Shown piece after piece: positions 26,631 through 35,732 of a DNA stretch of 64,000 nucleotides. Made by a program: the position numbers and the translations under genes. The notes beneath the pieces are model-generated. The model saw nothing but the letters and a program-made list of their open reading frames with translations, had not been told where the DNA came from and ran no database searches. Location of the stretch: positions 1,054,001 to 1,118,000 of the forward strand of contig NZ_CP042818.1 of assembly GCF_008153345.1 (NCBI RefSeq), written 5' to 3'. The stretch is from Treponema phagedenis. GTDB lineage: Bacteria; Spirochaetota; Spirochaetia; Treponematales; Treponemataceae. Numbering within the stretch: the stretch's first letter is position 1; each line of letters opens with the position of its first letter.

Positions 26631-28079
26631 ATGAAGAAACCATTTCTTTTCCTTTGTCTGTTTGGAATAGCTTTTGCTTTCGCAGCGGAAGAAAATTTAT
26701 ATGATGCGCTGTTGCAGTATCGGCTGGAAAATGGCGCCGTATATAAAGAAATACAAATGCAGTCGGATATTGCATCAAATGAATATCAAAAAACAAAGCT
26801 TAATTCGCTGATTGTTACTGAAATCGGCTCGGGGAACACTTCCATCAACTTAGGCAGAAAAGATGGGGCATCGTACACGACTGAACCGAATGCGCGTATT
26901 TTGCTTCCTTCATATAATAATACCGGCGTAAGTGTTTCGGTTCCGCTTTCAAAAACAGAAGCGACTTCTTCCGTCGGCGCAAATGTGAAAGTAAGTACAG
27001 ACATTTATTCTAAAAACAGAAAGGCGCAACAGCTGAAAAGAACGGCGGCAAAGCAGCAGGCTGACGAGGCGCTGCAAAAAAAACTTGACGGTAAAAGGAT
27101 TGCGGAACAAAGTTTTTTAAAAGAGATAAAAGACTTGTACGGCTCGTATCTGAACTACCTTTCAAAAAAGCTTGCCAAAGTAGATGCCGACATTAAGTTT
27201 GAGCAGATAAAGGTGCAAAAATATGGTGCGAATTCTACAATCTACCGAACGGCGCAGTTGCGTCAAATGGATGCCCAGCGGGATTTGCAGGCAGCAGAAT
27301 TTTCTTTTCAAACAGCGTTTGCGTATTTCGCTGAAAGTTGTGGACGAAGCAATGCTGATGTCGATAAATTTTTGACAGAGCTTGCACTTACTATTCCGCA
27401 AGAAAAAATTGCCGATGTTAAAAATCTTTCAATAGAGAATTCAAGAGATTTTTTACGTGCGCAAAACGAGTATCGGCAAAAGCTTTTGCAGCGCGAGGTT
27501 GAACATTCGCCGTTTACACTTTCGGCAGAGGCAGGCTATGCTTGGAAAAAAACAGAAGGTTCCGCCGGAGGCAGTACTATTTCTGAAACAACCAATGCAA
27601 TACTCGGGGGGCTTTCGATGAAATTTCCCGGCGGCTCTCTTTATACGGGCGTGTCGGTTCCGATCAACGAGCCGAATAAGCCGGCGATAAATCTTTCCTT
27701 TGCATGGAATCCTTTTTTTATTACATATCGGCAATTAGATAAGCAAACGGTACAGCTTCAAAATGCGATTGATTTACTGAAAGTGCAGGAACAGCAAAAA
27801 AATGCAGAGCAAAAAATTAAAAACACTCAAAATCTTTCAAGCACACTCGCATGGAATCAGCAATCAGCTATTGATGAGCTTGGCATTTACAATCAGAACG
27901 CAAAGGACCATGCGCAATGGTTTGAAAGAGGCTTAATAAGCAAGTTTGAAAATCTTCAAGCTCAGCTTGAGTATACAAAGGCTGTTGCCCGAACGGCACA
28001 GGCAAAGGCGGATGTTATTATTTTTAACATTGCCGCAACTCAGGATTTTAACACTCAATCGGTACAAGGAGACAAATAA
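26631..28079 (+). CDS. TolC-like outer-membrane efflux protein
   Basis: A signal peptide covers residues 1-19 (M-K-K then hydrophobic, ending A-F-A-A-E). The rest of the 482 residues is mainly helical heptad-like sequence in two similar halves with short beta segments, as in outer-membrane factors that form the tunnel of tripartite exporters. Sequence motifs in this family are weak, so context is important: it precedes a membrane fusion protein, an ATPase and two FtsX-like permeases with the same direction and tiny gaps. The ATG at 26631 is supported by the duplicated Shine-Dalgarno. The frame is open further upstream only through the promoter. Confidence 0.8.
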   Translation: MKKPFLFLCLFGIAFAFAAEENLYDALLQYRLENGAVYKEIQMQSDIASNEYQKTKLNSLIVTEIGSGNTSINLGRKDGASYTTEPNARILLPSYNNTGVSVSVPLSKTEATSSVGANVKVSTDIYSKNRKAQQLKRTAAKQQADEALQKKLDGKRIAEQSFLKEIKDLYGSYLNYLSKKLAKVDADIKFEQIKVQKYGANSTIYRTAQLRQMDAQRDLQAAEFSFQTAFAYFAESCGRSNADVDKFLTELALTIPQEKIADVKNLSIENSRDFLRAQNEYRQKLLQREVEHSPFTLSAEAGYAWKKTEGSAGGSTISETTNAILGGLSMKFPGGSLYTGVSVPINEPNKPAINLSFAWNPFFITYRQLDKQTVQLQNAIDLLKVQEQQKNAEQKIKNTQNLSSTLAWNQQSAIDELGIYNQNAKDHAQWFERGLISKFENLQAQLEYTKAVARTAQAKADVIIFNIAATQDFNTQSVQGDK

Positions 28080-28080
28080 A

Positions 28081-29079
28081 ATGGTAGACATGAAAACCAG
28101 AAACGCAGCAAAACGAAAAAAACGCATAAAGAGAAGTATCATTTTTATTATCGTGATTCTCATTATTTTTGTTCCCATTTTTGTTTTTAAGAAGGAAAAA
28201 ACAGGGAAACAGGATTTGCCGCCGTTAGCGGTAAAAAAGGAAAAATCACATAATAGAATAGAAATTTCCGGCTATATTGAGGCGGCGCAGCAGCAAATCC
28301 TTGAATCTCCCGGAGAGGGCATTATTCAAAAGGTTTCGGTAAAAGAGGGTGATACGGTAAAAGCCGGACAGCTTATTTTTACCCTTGACAGCACAAAAGA
28401 GCAGTACAATCTTGCAAATCAGGAATTTGCCATGAATCAGGAAAAGATCAACGGCGCATCGCAAAAGTTAAAACTTATGCAGCAGCAATACGAAATGCTG
28501 AAAAAACAACTTGATGACCGCTCCGTTGTTGCCCAGTTTAGCGGCATTGTTGTTAGATTAAAAATTTCACAAGGGCAATACGCAAAACCGAAAGATAATT
28601 TCGGCACGCTTATTGACCGCACGTATTTAAAGGCAACCGTGCAAATATCAGAAAGCGATGCGTCCCGGTTGCAAGTAGGACAGAAGGTTCGGCTCACCTT
28701 TCCCGCAGAGCCCGACCTTGAGGTTGAAGGAAAAGTAACTTCCTACCCCGCAATTGCCCGTGTTACCGATAGGGGAAGAACAATCGTAGACACAAATATC
28801 CGCGTTGATAATCCGCCTGAAAAAATTCTTCCCGGCTATTCGTTTAACGGTACCATTGTTGCCGGTGAAGACACGGAATCTTTGGTGCTTAGTCAAGACG
28901 GAATCCGCTACGAAAAAGGGGAACCCTTTGCCGATAAAATCCTTGAAGGCGGAAAAACGGAAGCAGTTGCGGTTACGGTTGCGCCCTATACGCACGGCTT
29001 TGTTAAAATACTCTCAGGTTTACAAGAGGGTGACCAAGTAGCAAATCAGGGTGCGCAAAATAAAAACAAACAGTTTTAA
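28081..29079 (+). CDS. Membrane fusion protein (HlyD/MacA family)
   Basis: It links an inner-membrane ABC pump to the outer-membrane tunnel. After a Lys/Arg-rich start (R-K-K-R-I-K-R), one transmembrane helix spans about residues 18-37. A biotinyl-lipoyl-like half motif follows (E-S-P-G-E-G-I-I-Q-K-V-S-V-K-E-G-D-T-V-K-A-G-Q near residue 80), then a short coiled coil and the second half-motif and beta-barrel domain. The length of 332 residues is slightly short for MacA. AGGAG lies 10 bases before the ATG. It begins one base after the TolC-like stop. Confidence 0.88.
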   Translation: MVDMKTRNAAKRKKRIKRSIIFIIVILIIFVPIFVFKKEKTGKQDLPPLAVKKEKSHNRIEISGYIEAAQQQILESPGEGIIQKVSVKEGDTVKAGQLIFTLDSTKEQYNLANQEFAMNQEKINGASQKLKLMQQQYEMLKKQLDDRSVVAQFSGIVVRLKISQGQYAKPKDNFGTLIDRTYLKATVQISESDASRLQVGQKVRLTFPAEPDLEVEGKVTSYPAIARVTDRGRTIVDTNIRVDNPPEKILPGYSFNGTIVAGEDTESLVLSQDGIRYEKGEPFADKILEGGKTEAVAVTVAPYTHGFVKILSGLQEGDQVANQGAQNKNKQF

Positions 29080-29090
29080 AGGCTAAACCT

Positions 29091-29798
29091 ATGAGTGTTA
29101 TATCTTTACAAGATGTTGTAAAAACTTTTACCTTGGGCGAGATTGAGGTACATGCGTTACGCGGCGTTTCATTTGAAGTTCCCGAAGCGGGCTTTGTTTC
29201 GATACTTGGCCCCTCTGGTTCGGGGAAAACAACCTGCATGAATATGATCGGCTGCCTTGACCGCCCGACTTCAGGAGCGATTTTTGTTGACGGTGAAAAC
29301 ACGGCGGAAATGAAGGACAGCGATTTGGCATACTTGCGCAATAAAACCATCGGCTTTGTTTTTCAGCAGTATTTTCTATTGCCCGGGCTCACCATTTTAG
29401 AAAATGTAATGCTTCCCTTACGGTATCAGGGAGTACCCTATGCCGAGCGCAAGCGTTTGGCAGCGGAAGAGCTTGATCGAGTGGGTTTGAGCGACAGATT
29501 GCAGCACCGTCCGAATGAACTTTCGGGTGGGCAAAAACAGCGTGTTGCCATTGCCCGTGCTCTTGTTACACGCCCTAAAATTATTTTAGCCGATGAGCCT
29601 ACCGGCGCCCTTGATACCGAAACGGGCTTATCTGTACTTGATCTCTTTGTTGATATTAATAAAAAAGGAACCGCCATTGTTATTGTTACGCATAACCTTG
29701 AAATCGGCGCAATGGCTCCCCGTTCAATTCATTTAAAAGACGGACTTATTACCGAAGATGTACTAAATCCGCACGAGGGACAGATACAAGGTGTTTGA
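29091..29798 (+). CDS. ABC transporter ATPase (MacB/LolD type)
   Basis: Nucleotide-binding subunit of the efflux pump. Walker A G-P-S-G-S-G-K-T is at residues 40-47, the Q-loop at F-Q-Q-Y, signature L-S-G-G-Q-K-Q-R at about residue 143 and Walker B I-I-L-A-D-E-P-T near residue 165. The E-I-E-V-H-A-L-R-G-V-S-F start is that of the LolD/MacB subfamily. At 235 residues it is a separate ATPase, unlike MacB proper, which is fused to its permease. The stop overlaps the GTG of the next gene. Confidence 0.93.
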   Translation: MSVISLQDVVKTFTLGEIEVHALRGVSFEVPEAGFVSILGPSGSGKTTCMNMIGCLDRPTSGAIFVDGENTAEMKDSDLAYLRNKTIGFVFQQYFLLPGLTILENVMLPLRYQGVPYAERKRLAAEELDRVGLSDRLQHRPNELSGGQKQRVAIARALVTRPKIILADEPTGALDTETGLSVLDLFVDINKKGTAIVIVTHNLEIGAMAPRSIHLKDGLITEDVLNPHEGQIQGV

Positions 29799-31008
29799 AG
29801 ATTTTATTACCGCACTGCAAAATTTCAAATTGAATAAGGACAGAACCTTTCTTTCTCTTCTAGGCATTATCATCGGCGTTGCATCGGTTATTATTACCAC
29901 AAGCTTAGGTTCTTCTTGGCAAGGTAGCATGGAAAAATTTTTTAGTGCCTTTACCCCGAATGTTATTAATGTGATAGCGGGAAGAGGAGGCGGAAGGCAG
30001 CATCTTATTGAATTTACAGAGTCATTCAGAGCGGATGTAAAGCGGCAGATTCCAAATGTAAAGCGGGTTTTTTATACAAACACGTTCAATTCAGAGGTTA
30101 CGCGGAAGAATTTAACTGCCGGCAATAAGGAGATTTTCAGTATTGAGTACGGCTGGCTAGATGCTCAGAAAATGGAATTGGTGTACGGCTCTGATTTTTC
30201 AATCGGAGACTATGCGGAAGGTACGCGCAAAGCTATTATCGGCGAAACCATTGCTAAGGGGCTTTTTCCTGAAGGACATGTGGTCGGTAAAATAATAACC
30301 CTTTATGCCTCTAACGACAAAAATAAAAAAATTCCGATAAGCTTTGAAGTAACGGGCGTTCTAAAAGATAAGGCGACCGTTTTTGGACGAGCTAAAAACT
30401 ATGTGCTTATTCCGAGGGCGGTAGCGATATGGGAATTTGGTGTTCGTAACGGAGGAATTATGGAAATAGAAGCTTACTTCGCCGATACGGTTCCCGATAT
30501 AGAAAAGGATCTTGAAGCCTTTGCTCGCGAGCGCGCCGGAACACCTGACAGTCTGTACATCTTTTCAATGAAAACAATACTTGAAGAACAGAGCAAAATC
30601 CTCGGCATGGTAAACCTTGTGCTTTCAGGGATTGCCGCTATCTCATTGTTGGTGGGAGGCATCGGCATAATGAATATTATGCTGGTTACGGTTGCAGAGC
30701 GCAGGCAGGAAATCGGTATACGAAAAGCGATCGGCGCATCAAACCGCAATATTTTAAGCCAGTTCCTGCTTGAATCGGCGGCACTTACCATATCGGGAGC
30801 GGCATTCGGTATTTGTTTCGGATTGCTTATCTGTTTTTTACTTGTAACAAAGGTTTTCCCTGCCGATGCCGAAATGATTTTTGTTCCGAGCAGGTCGGGA
30901 GCAATTATTTCCGTTAGCGTTTCAATCTTTATCGGAATTTTTTTCGGGCTTTATCCGGCAGTGCAGGCGGCTCGCCTTGACCCGGTAAAGGCTTTGGAAG
31001 AAACATAA
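29791..31008 (+). CDS. MacB-like ABC permease (first of two)
   Basis: FtsX/MacB-type permease with one N-terminal transmembrane segment (residues of about 20-42), a large periplasmic MacB core domain (about 45-270) and three C-terminal segments. The G-G-I-G-I-M-N-I-M-L-V-T-V-A-E-R-R-Q-E-I-G-I-R-K-A-I-G-A motif after the first C-terminal segment is diagnostic. The GTG start overlaps the ATPase stop by eight bases. The next gene is a paralogue, so the pump is probably a permease heterodimer. Confidence 0.92.
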   Translation: MFEDFITALQNFKLNKDRTFLSLLGIIIGVASVIITTSLGSSWQGSMEKFFSAFTPNVINVIAGRGGGRQHLIEFTESFRADVKRQIPNVKRVFYTNTFNSEVTRKNLTAGNKEIFSIEYGWLDAQKMELVYGSDFSIGDYAEGTRKAIIGETIAKGLFPEGHVVGKIITLYASNDKNKKIPISFEVTGVLKDKATVFGRAKNYVLIPRAVAIWEFGVRNGGIMEIEAYFADTVPDIEKDLEAFARERAGTPDSLYIFSMKTILEEQSKILGMVNLVLSGIAAISLLVGGIGIMNIMLVTVAERRQEIGIRKAIGASNRNILSQFLLESAALTISGAAFGICFGLLICFLLVTKVFPADAEMIFVPSRSGAIISVSVSIFIGIFFGLYPAVQAARLDPVKALEET

Positions 31009-31033
31009 CAGCTATGAAAAGGAACTATATAAA

Positions 31034-32281
31034 ATGATTGAGGATTTTATCAATGCCTTACAAAGTTTAAAACACAATAAACTGCGCACTGTGCTTTCTC
31101 TGCTCGGTATTGCAATAGGCGTAACGGCGGTTGTTGTTATTACCACTATGGGAAGTTCCCTTTACGGCTCAATGCAAAAACTCTTCGGGCCGGGAAAAAT
31201 GGATATAATGCATTTATATCCAGGATGGGATTATAACACACGCAAGCAGACGATTGAGCTTACCGAAAAATATCGGAGTGAGTTAAAAAAATCAGTGCAC
31301 GGAATTAAAACCGTGTATTATACGGATGGAAACAGCTCAAAAGTTTTTTCTCAGTTTTCCGATGGTGCGGCACGCGATATTACCGGCGTAGAATACGGAA
31401 ACATGGAAGCAAATAATATTAAGCTTGCCTATGGCAGCTATTTTTCTATCTCGGATTTTGCAAACCACAGAAATAAGGTAATTATCGGAGAAAAACTTGC
31501 TCAAGAACTTTTCCCGCAGGGGCATCCGATCGGGCAAACCCTCAAGACAGTGATCGACCATTGGGGCTATACCGAGTCTGGACGCTCAGGCATAACATAC
31601 CGAGAGCTTTTTGCCTTTGAGGTTATCGGCGTGTTGGAGCCTACAAACAACCCCTTTGTGCGGCAGACAGACTATGCAATTTACATGCCTCGCTCTTCCT
31701 TACTACAAATGGGCGGCAGCGGAGACAGAGCGGACTCTGCTGAAGTGCAAGTATATTTTGAAGAGAAAATGGATAAGGTTATGGAGGACATACGCGCGTT
31801 TTCAAATGAGTGGGCAAAAAACGAGAACTCGGTGGAGCTGTATTCCAAAAAACAGGAGTATGAACGAATCGCAAAAATTCTCAGCATGGTTAGCCTCATT
31901 CTTTCCGCGGTTGCGGCAATTTCCCTGCTTGTCGGCGGAATCAATATTATGAACATTATGTTTGTAACCGTTACCGAGCGAAAAAAAGAAATCGGCATTC
32001 GAAAGGCGCTCGGTGGGGGGCGCAGCAATATTATCATGCAGTTTTTAATCGAAACCGCAACGCTCACCTTGTCGGGCGGTATTTTCGGCGTGGTTTTCGG
32101 CATGGCGTTAAGCTTTGCTATTCTGCAATTTATTCCGATGAAATTTGAATTAGTTTTTATTCCGAGCCTTTCGGGCACAATTATTGCCTTTACGGTTTCG
32201 GTGGCAATCGGTATTTTTTTCGGCTTAAAGCCGGCAATCAATGCCGCAAAGCTTGATCCGGTTATTGCCCTTGCGGGGTAA
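31034..32281 (+). CDS. MacB-like ABC permease (second of two)
   Basis: Same layout as the preceding gene: N-terminal transmembrane segment, MacB core, then G-G-I-N-I-M-N-I-M-F-V-T-V-T-E-R-K-K-E-I-G-I-R-K-A-L-G-G and C-terminal segments. A length of 415 residues is normal. AAGGAAC lies 13 bases before the ATG. The two permeases look like an old tandem duplication that has diverged mostly in the periplasmic domain. Confidence 0.92.
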   Translation: MIEDFINALQSLKHNKLRTVLSLLGIAIGVTAVVVITTMGSSLYGSMQKLFGPGKMDIMHLYPGWDYNTRKQTIELTEKYRSELKKSVHGIKTVYYTDGNSSKVFSQFSDGAARDITGVEYGNMEANNIKLAYGSYFSISDFANHRNKVIIGEKLAQELFPQGHPIGQTLKTVIDHWGYTESGRSGITYRELFAFEVIGVLEPTNNPFVRQTDYAIYMPRSSLLQMGGSGDRADSAEVQVYFEEKMDKVMEDIRAFSNEWAKNENSVELYSKKQEYERIAKILSMVSLILSAVAAISLLVGGINIMNIMFVTVTERKKEIGIRKALGGGRSNIIMQFLIETATLTLSGGIFGVVFGMALSFAILQFIPMKFELVFIPSLSGTIIAFTVSVAIGIFFGLKPAINAAKLDPVIALAG

Positions 32282-32301
32282 TTTGCGAATACTTGGACAG
32301 A

Positions 32302-32329
32302 AAGGGCTTGGGCAGCCCTTAGACCTGCC
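32302..32329 (+). repeat. GC-rich hairpin repeat (copy 2 of 2)
   Basis: Identical to 13269-13296. AAGGGCT/AGCCCTT stem, then ACCTGCCGTTTTT, which gives it a terminator-like form after the efflux operon. Confidence 0.6.
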
Positions 32330-32370
32330 GTTTTTATGCTTCGCAGCCAATGGGCGATGGCGCGGCTTTA

Positions 32371-33990
32371 TTATTTTCCAAAAAGGGATCTGAAAAAGCT
32401 TTTTAACTTGCCGCCTTGCTGTTTCCCTTCTTCAATAATTTTTTCTTCTAAAGCATAGAGATTCGCTGTTTTTTTCGGCACATCGGCTTGAGTTTTTTGC
32501 TTTGCCCGCTGCTTTTTCGGCGGCGTTTCAAGCGTCTGCTTTTTCTTTGAGGCGGATTTTCTCTTTTGTGTTTTTTGATTTTCTTTATTCCGCGTATTTT
32601 CCGCCCCTTCGTTTTTTGCATACTTTGACTGATAATACTTCATGCGGTCTTCAAAAGCCATCTGCTCTAAAAGCTCCTGCTCATTCTTGTTTTTACCCTT
32701 TGGCTGCTTTGTCGGCCGCTCTTTTTTGCCTTCGGAAAAAGGCTTTTTCTTTTTATCTTTTCTTCCTTTTCGTGGGCGCAATTCCGCAACGTTATTTTTG
32801 CGGGGACGATGAGGTTTTTCTGTTCCTAAACGAATATACATACTGCTGCTTTTATCCTCTATAAAAAGACTTGCTTCAGGAACCTCTGCCGGTATTTGAG
32901 CCTCTATAAATTTTTCAATTTCCGGAAGATTATACGCGTCTTTTTCGCTGCAAAGACTGTATGCCTTGCCTGATTTCCCCGCTCGTGCTGTTCTTCCGAT
33001 TCGGTGCACATAGTTTTCACTTTCATTTGGAAGATCATAGTTGATCACCATTTCAAGATTATTTATATCAATACCGCGAGCAGCCACATCGGTTGCCACC
33101 ACACAGTTAATTTTACCGGTTTTGAATTTGTTGATAATCGCCTGCCGCGTATGCTGCGGTAGATCTCCGTTGAGGAATTCACATATATGATTATTAACTC
33201 CAAGCCGTTTAGCAACAATCTCCACCGACTTTTTGGTGTTACAAAAAATAATAAGATTCTCGGGCTTCTCCCGTGCTAAAATTCCAAGTAAAAGCTGCAT
33301 TTTTGCATCGCTTGAAACATGGAACACTTTTTGGTCAATCTCTTCAACCGTAATCACATCGCTGTCGATACTGATTTCTTGCGCATTCTCGGTGTACTCC
33401 CAAGCAAGATTTTTAACCCAGGTATTCAGCGTTGCGCTGAAAAGCATTGTTTGCCGCTCCTCCGCCTTTGGCAAAACCTGCAACAAAGTTCGCAAATCCG
33501 GATAAAACCCCATATCAAACATTCTATCGGCTTCGTCAACAACCAAAAAACCTACCGTATCAAGCTTCATAGTACCGGATTTTTGCAAATCAATTACTCT
33601 GCCGGGGGTGCCGATCAGAATCTGCGCTCCCTCTTTTAAACTCTTTGTTTGCTTTTCATACCCGACCCCGCCGTAAAAACTTGCTGCCGTGATGCCGGTA
33701 TGCTTCGCGAGTTTTGCGCACTCTTCTTCTATTTGCACGGCAAGCTCCCGAGTAGGAACCATAATCAACGCTGTTTTCTTTTGCGCCGCCGGCTCACTGA
33801 GCATTCGTTGTAAAATAGGAATCAGGTATGCGGCCGTTTTTCCCGTTCCTGTCTGAGATTGGACATAAAGATCGGCATTGCTAAAAGCTTTTTCTAATAC
33901 TTCCTTCTGTACCGGTGTACACTCTTCATATCCCGCATCATTTATCCCTTGCTGCAAGGAATGATCAAGATTTAATTCTGTAAATTTCAT
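32371..33990 (-). CDS. DEAD-box RNA helicase with basic tail
   Basis: Unwinds RNA with ATP; likely roles are cold adaptation, RNA decay or ribosome assembly (RhlE/RhlB-like). The Q motif (F-T-E-L ... T-P-V-Q), motif I S-Q-T-G-T-G-K-T, V-D-E-A-D, S-A-T, and the C-terminal helicase motifs (A-T-D-V-A-A-R-G-I-D, H-R-I-G-R-T-A-R) are all intact. From about residue 370 a Lys/Arg/Gln-rich tail of about 165 residues extends the core, as in many RNA-binding members. The ATG at 33990 is preferred to an ATG 11 codons upstream, which lies inside the promoter. No Shine-Dalgarno. Confidence 0.93.
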   Translation of the reverse strand: MKFTELNLDHSLQQGINDAGYEECTPVQKEVLEKAFSNADLYVQSQTGTGKTAAYLIPILQRMLSEPAAQKKTALIMVPTRELAVQIEEECAKLAKHTGITAASFYGGVGYEKQTKSLKEGAQILIGTPGRVIDLQKSGTMKLDTVGFLVVDEADRMFDMGFYPDLRTLLQVLPKAEERQTMLFSATLNTWVKNLAWEYTENAQEISIDSDVITVEEIDQKVFHVSSDAKMQLLLGILAREKPENLIIFCNTKKSVEIVAKRLGVNNHICEFLNGDLPQHTRQAIINKFKTGKINCVVATDVAARGIDINNLEMVINYDLPNESENYVHRIGRTARAGKSGKAYSLCSEKDAYNLPEIEKFIEAQIPAEVPEASLFIEDKSSSMYIRLGTEKPHRPRKNNVAELRPRKGRKDKKKKPFSEGKKERPTKQPKGKNKNEQELLEQMAFEDRMKYYQSKYAKNEGAENTRNKENQKTQKRKSASKKKQTLETPPKKQRAKQKTQADVPKKTANLYALEEKIIEEGKQQGGKLKSFFRSLFGK

Positions 33991-33998
33991 TGGTATGC

Positions 33999-34027
33999 AG
34001 TATACCAGAAAACTTCTTTTCACTCAA
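33999..34027 (-). promoter_or_regulatory. DEAD-box helicase promoter
   Basis: On the minus strand: TTGAGT, 17-nt spacer, TATACT, then eight bases to the ATG. The -10 lies within the dyad GGTATACTGCATACC. Confidence 0.65.
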
Positions 34028-34124
34028 GCTTGAGAAAAAAATCGGGCAGCACTGTTTGAAATTTGAACCGACGTTGACTTTACTCGGAACCTTGCGGAGT
34101 TGTGCACTTTCATAACTCAATTAG

Positions 34125-34492
34125 TTTTTCAATACAAATCAAGATAATTTTATAAAAAAGAGTCCGACACGGCGCAAGGGCGAACCCTTGGAATTGCTAC
34201 CTTTGGTTCGCCTACGAGTTTAAAAGCTTCAATTTTACAGTTTTGTGTTGATGCTTTTAAACATCGTTTGGAATTGAGCACGGGCGAACCTTGGAACTTC
34301 TACCTCTGGTTCGCCTACGAGTTTAAAAGCTTCAATTTTACAAAACAGTGTTGATGCTTTTAAACATCGTTTAGAATTGAGCACGGGCGAGACCTTGGAA
34401 CTTCTACCTTTGGTTCGCTTATGAGTTTAAAAGCTTCAATTTTACAAAACAGTGTTGATGCTTTTAAACATCGTTTGGAATTTGGCAAGGGC
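34125..34492 (-). repeat. Multi-hairpin repeat, copy G, with three tandem 104-bp units
   Basis: Reverse orientation. Units begin at 34181, 34285 and 34389 (period 104). Each holds a GGCGAACC/GGTTCGCC-type hairpin and a GTTTAAAAGC/GCTTTTAAAC inverted repeat. The right-end block (TTATAAAATTATCTTGATTTG on the minus strand) is at 34130-34160. No ANGGA loops. The rest of 34028-34613 shows nothing definite. Confidence 0.75.
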
Positions 34493-34613
34493 GATAATAA
34501 AGCATTTTCAGTAGCAGACAACATTACTATTTTCCCTCCAAAAAATGACTTTCGGCACTGGAAATATGTTATAGAACTCTTAAAATAGTGCACAGTACGG
34601 AGGACTACAGTAT

Positions 34614-35552
34614 ATGAAAATTTTAGAAGTAAACGGAATTTCAAAAAAATACGATAAAAAGCAAGTGCTTTTTGATGTCAGTTTTGATATTGAAGAGGGC
34701 GATGTTTTCGGACTTATAGGTCCGAACGGAGCGGGGAAGTCTACTTTAATAAATATTATCACAGGTCTTTTGCAGCCACTTTCCGGAGAGGTTTCTATTG
34801 TCGGGAATAATATTAAAACAAAACCCATTGAAGCTAAAAAAAATATTGGGCTTGTACCGCAGGAGTTGGCTCTGAGCAATGAGATTTCCGTAATCGATAA
34901 TCTTATTTTTTTCGGAGGTCTTTACGGTCTTTCCGGAAGTAAATTAAAAAATGCTGTTGCCGAAGCCTTGGATCTTGCAGGCTTAACTGACAAGAAAAAA
35001 GAAAAGGTTAGTAAGTTTTCAGGCGGAATGAAGCGGCGGCTTAATCTTGCCGCTGCTGTTATGCACAAACCGAAGCTGTTAATTTTGGATGAGCCTACGG
35101 TCGGTGTCGATCCTCAATCGAGAAATAATATTTTTGAATATTTGCGAAAAATTAATCGCGAAGATAAAACGACTATTTTATATACGTCTCACTATATGGA
35201 AGAAGTTGAAGAGCTTTGCAAAAATATTTTTATAATCGATGAGGGTCGAGAAATTGCATACGGTTCTTTAAATTCTATAAAAGAAAAAACAAGCGGAACC
35301 GTAACGCTGGAAATTAAAATTGCCGGATCGTCTTCGGAAGTTTTAAATAAGCTGAGTTTGCTTGACGGGGCGTTAAACATCAAAGAGGAAAACGGTTTTA
35401 TAAAAATATTATACGAACGCAATAAAATGAATTTAGATGAAGTTATAAAAACGCTTCAATCTTGTAATGCTTCGATTAAATCATTGAATATAACCGAACT
35501 TAACCTCGGAGAAGTTTTTTTACAGCTTACAGGTAAAAATTTAAGAGAATAA
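34614..35552 (+). CDS. ABC-2-type exporter ATPase
   Basis: The 312-residue ATPase has Walker A G-P-N-G-A-G-K-S-T near residue 38, signature F-S-G-G-M-K-R-R near residue 138, Walker B L-L-I-L-D-E-P-T and a switch His in T-S-H-Y-M-E-E. The extra C-terminal domain of about 90 residues is usual for CcmA/DrrA-like drug and peptide exporters. The two permease genes downstream are its likely partners. GGAGG lies 10 bases before the ATG. The local sequence is AT-rich. A terminator follows before the permeases. Confidence 0.92.
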   Translation: MKILEVNGISKKYDKKQVLFDVSFDIEEGDVFGLIGPNGAGKSTLINIITGLLQPLSGEVSIVGNNIKTKPIEAKKNIGLVPQELALSNEISVIDNLIFFGGLYGLSGSKLKNAVAEALDLAGLTDKKKEKVSKFSGGMKRRLNLAAAVMHKPKLLILDEPTVGVDPQSRNNIFEYLRKINREDKTTILYTSHYMEEVEELCKNIFIIDEGREIAYGSLNSIKEKTSGTVTLEIKIAGSSSEVLNKLSLLDGALNIKEENGFIKILYERNKMNLDEVIKTLQSCNASIKSLNITELNLGEVFLQLTGKNLRE

Positions 35553-35560
35553 GGGGGGAT

Positions 35561-35593
35561 AAAAAAGCCGTCTAAAATGGCGCCGGCTTTTTT
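35561..35593 (+). terminator. Terminator between ATPase and permeases
   Basis: AAAAAAGCCG (35561-35570) pairs with CGGCTTTTTT (35584-35593), ending in a T-run. It starts nine bases after the ATPase stop and would lower expression of the permeases relative to the ATPase. Confidence 0.75.
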
Positions 35594-35646
35594 ATCTGTC
35601 GAGTTTCGGCTTTGAATTTAAGGTGCCGAAACATCTCGTGTTGTAT

Positions 35647-35715
35647 GTGTTTTTGCACTGCAAAAACACTTGAAAAAAGTTTTTTCGAAATCTGAAGATT
35701 CCTGCAAAACTTTTT
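35647..35715 (+). promoter_or_regulatory. Structured leader before the permease gene
   Basis: GTGTTTTTGC-ACT-GCAAAAACAC is a perfect 10-bp hairpin (35647-35669). AAAAAGTTTT (35674-35683) can pair either locally in GAAAAAAGTTTTTTC or with AAAACTTTTT (35706-35715), next to the Shine-Dalgarno GAGGAG. These are mutually exclusive folds. Confidence 0.4.
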
Positions 35716-35732
35716 ATAGAGGAGAAAAATAA

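Noticed and set aside
34181-34492. CRISPR array
   Set aside because: Units of 104 bp are repeated throughout with no unique spacers, and no cas genes are nearby. The GTTTTAAAGC motif is part of an inverted repeat, not a CRISPR repeat.
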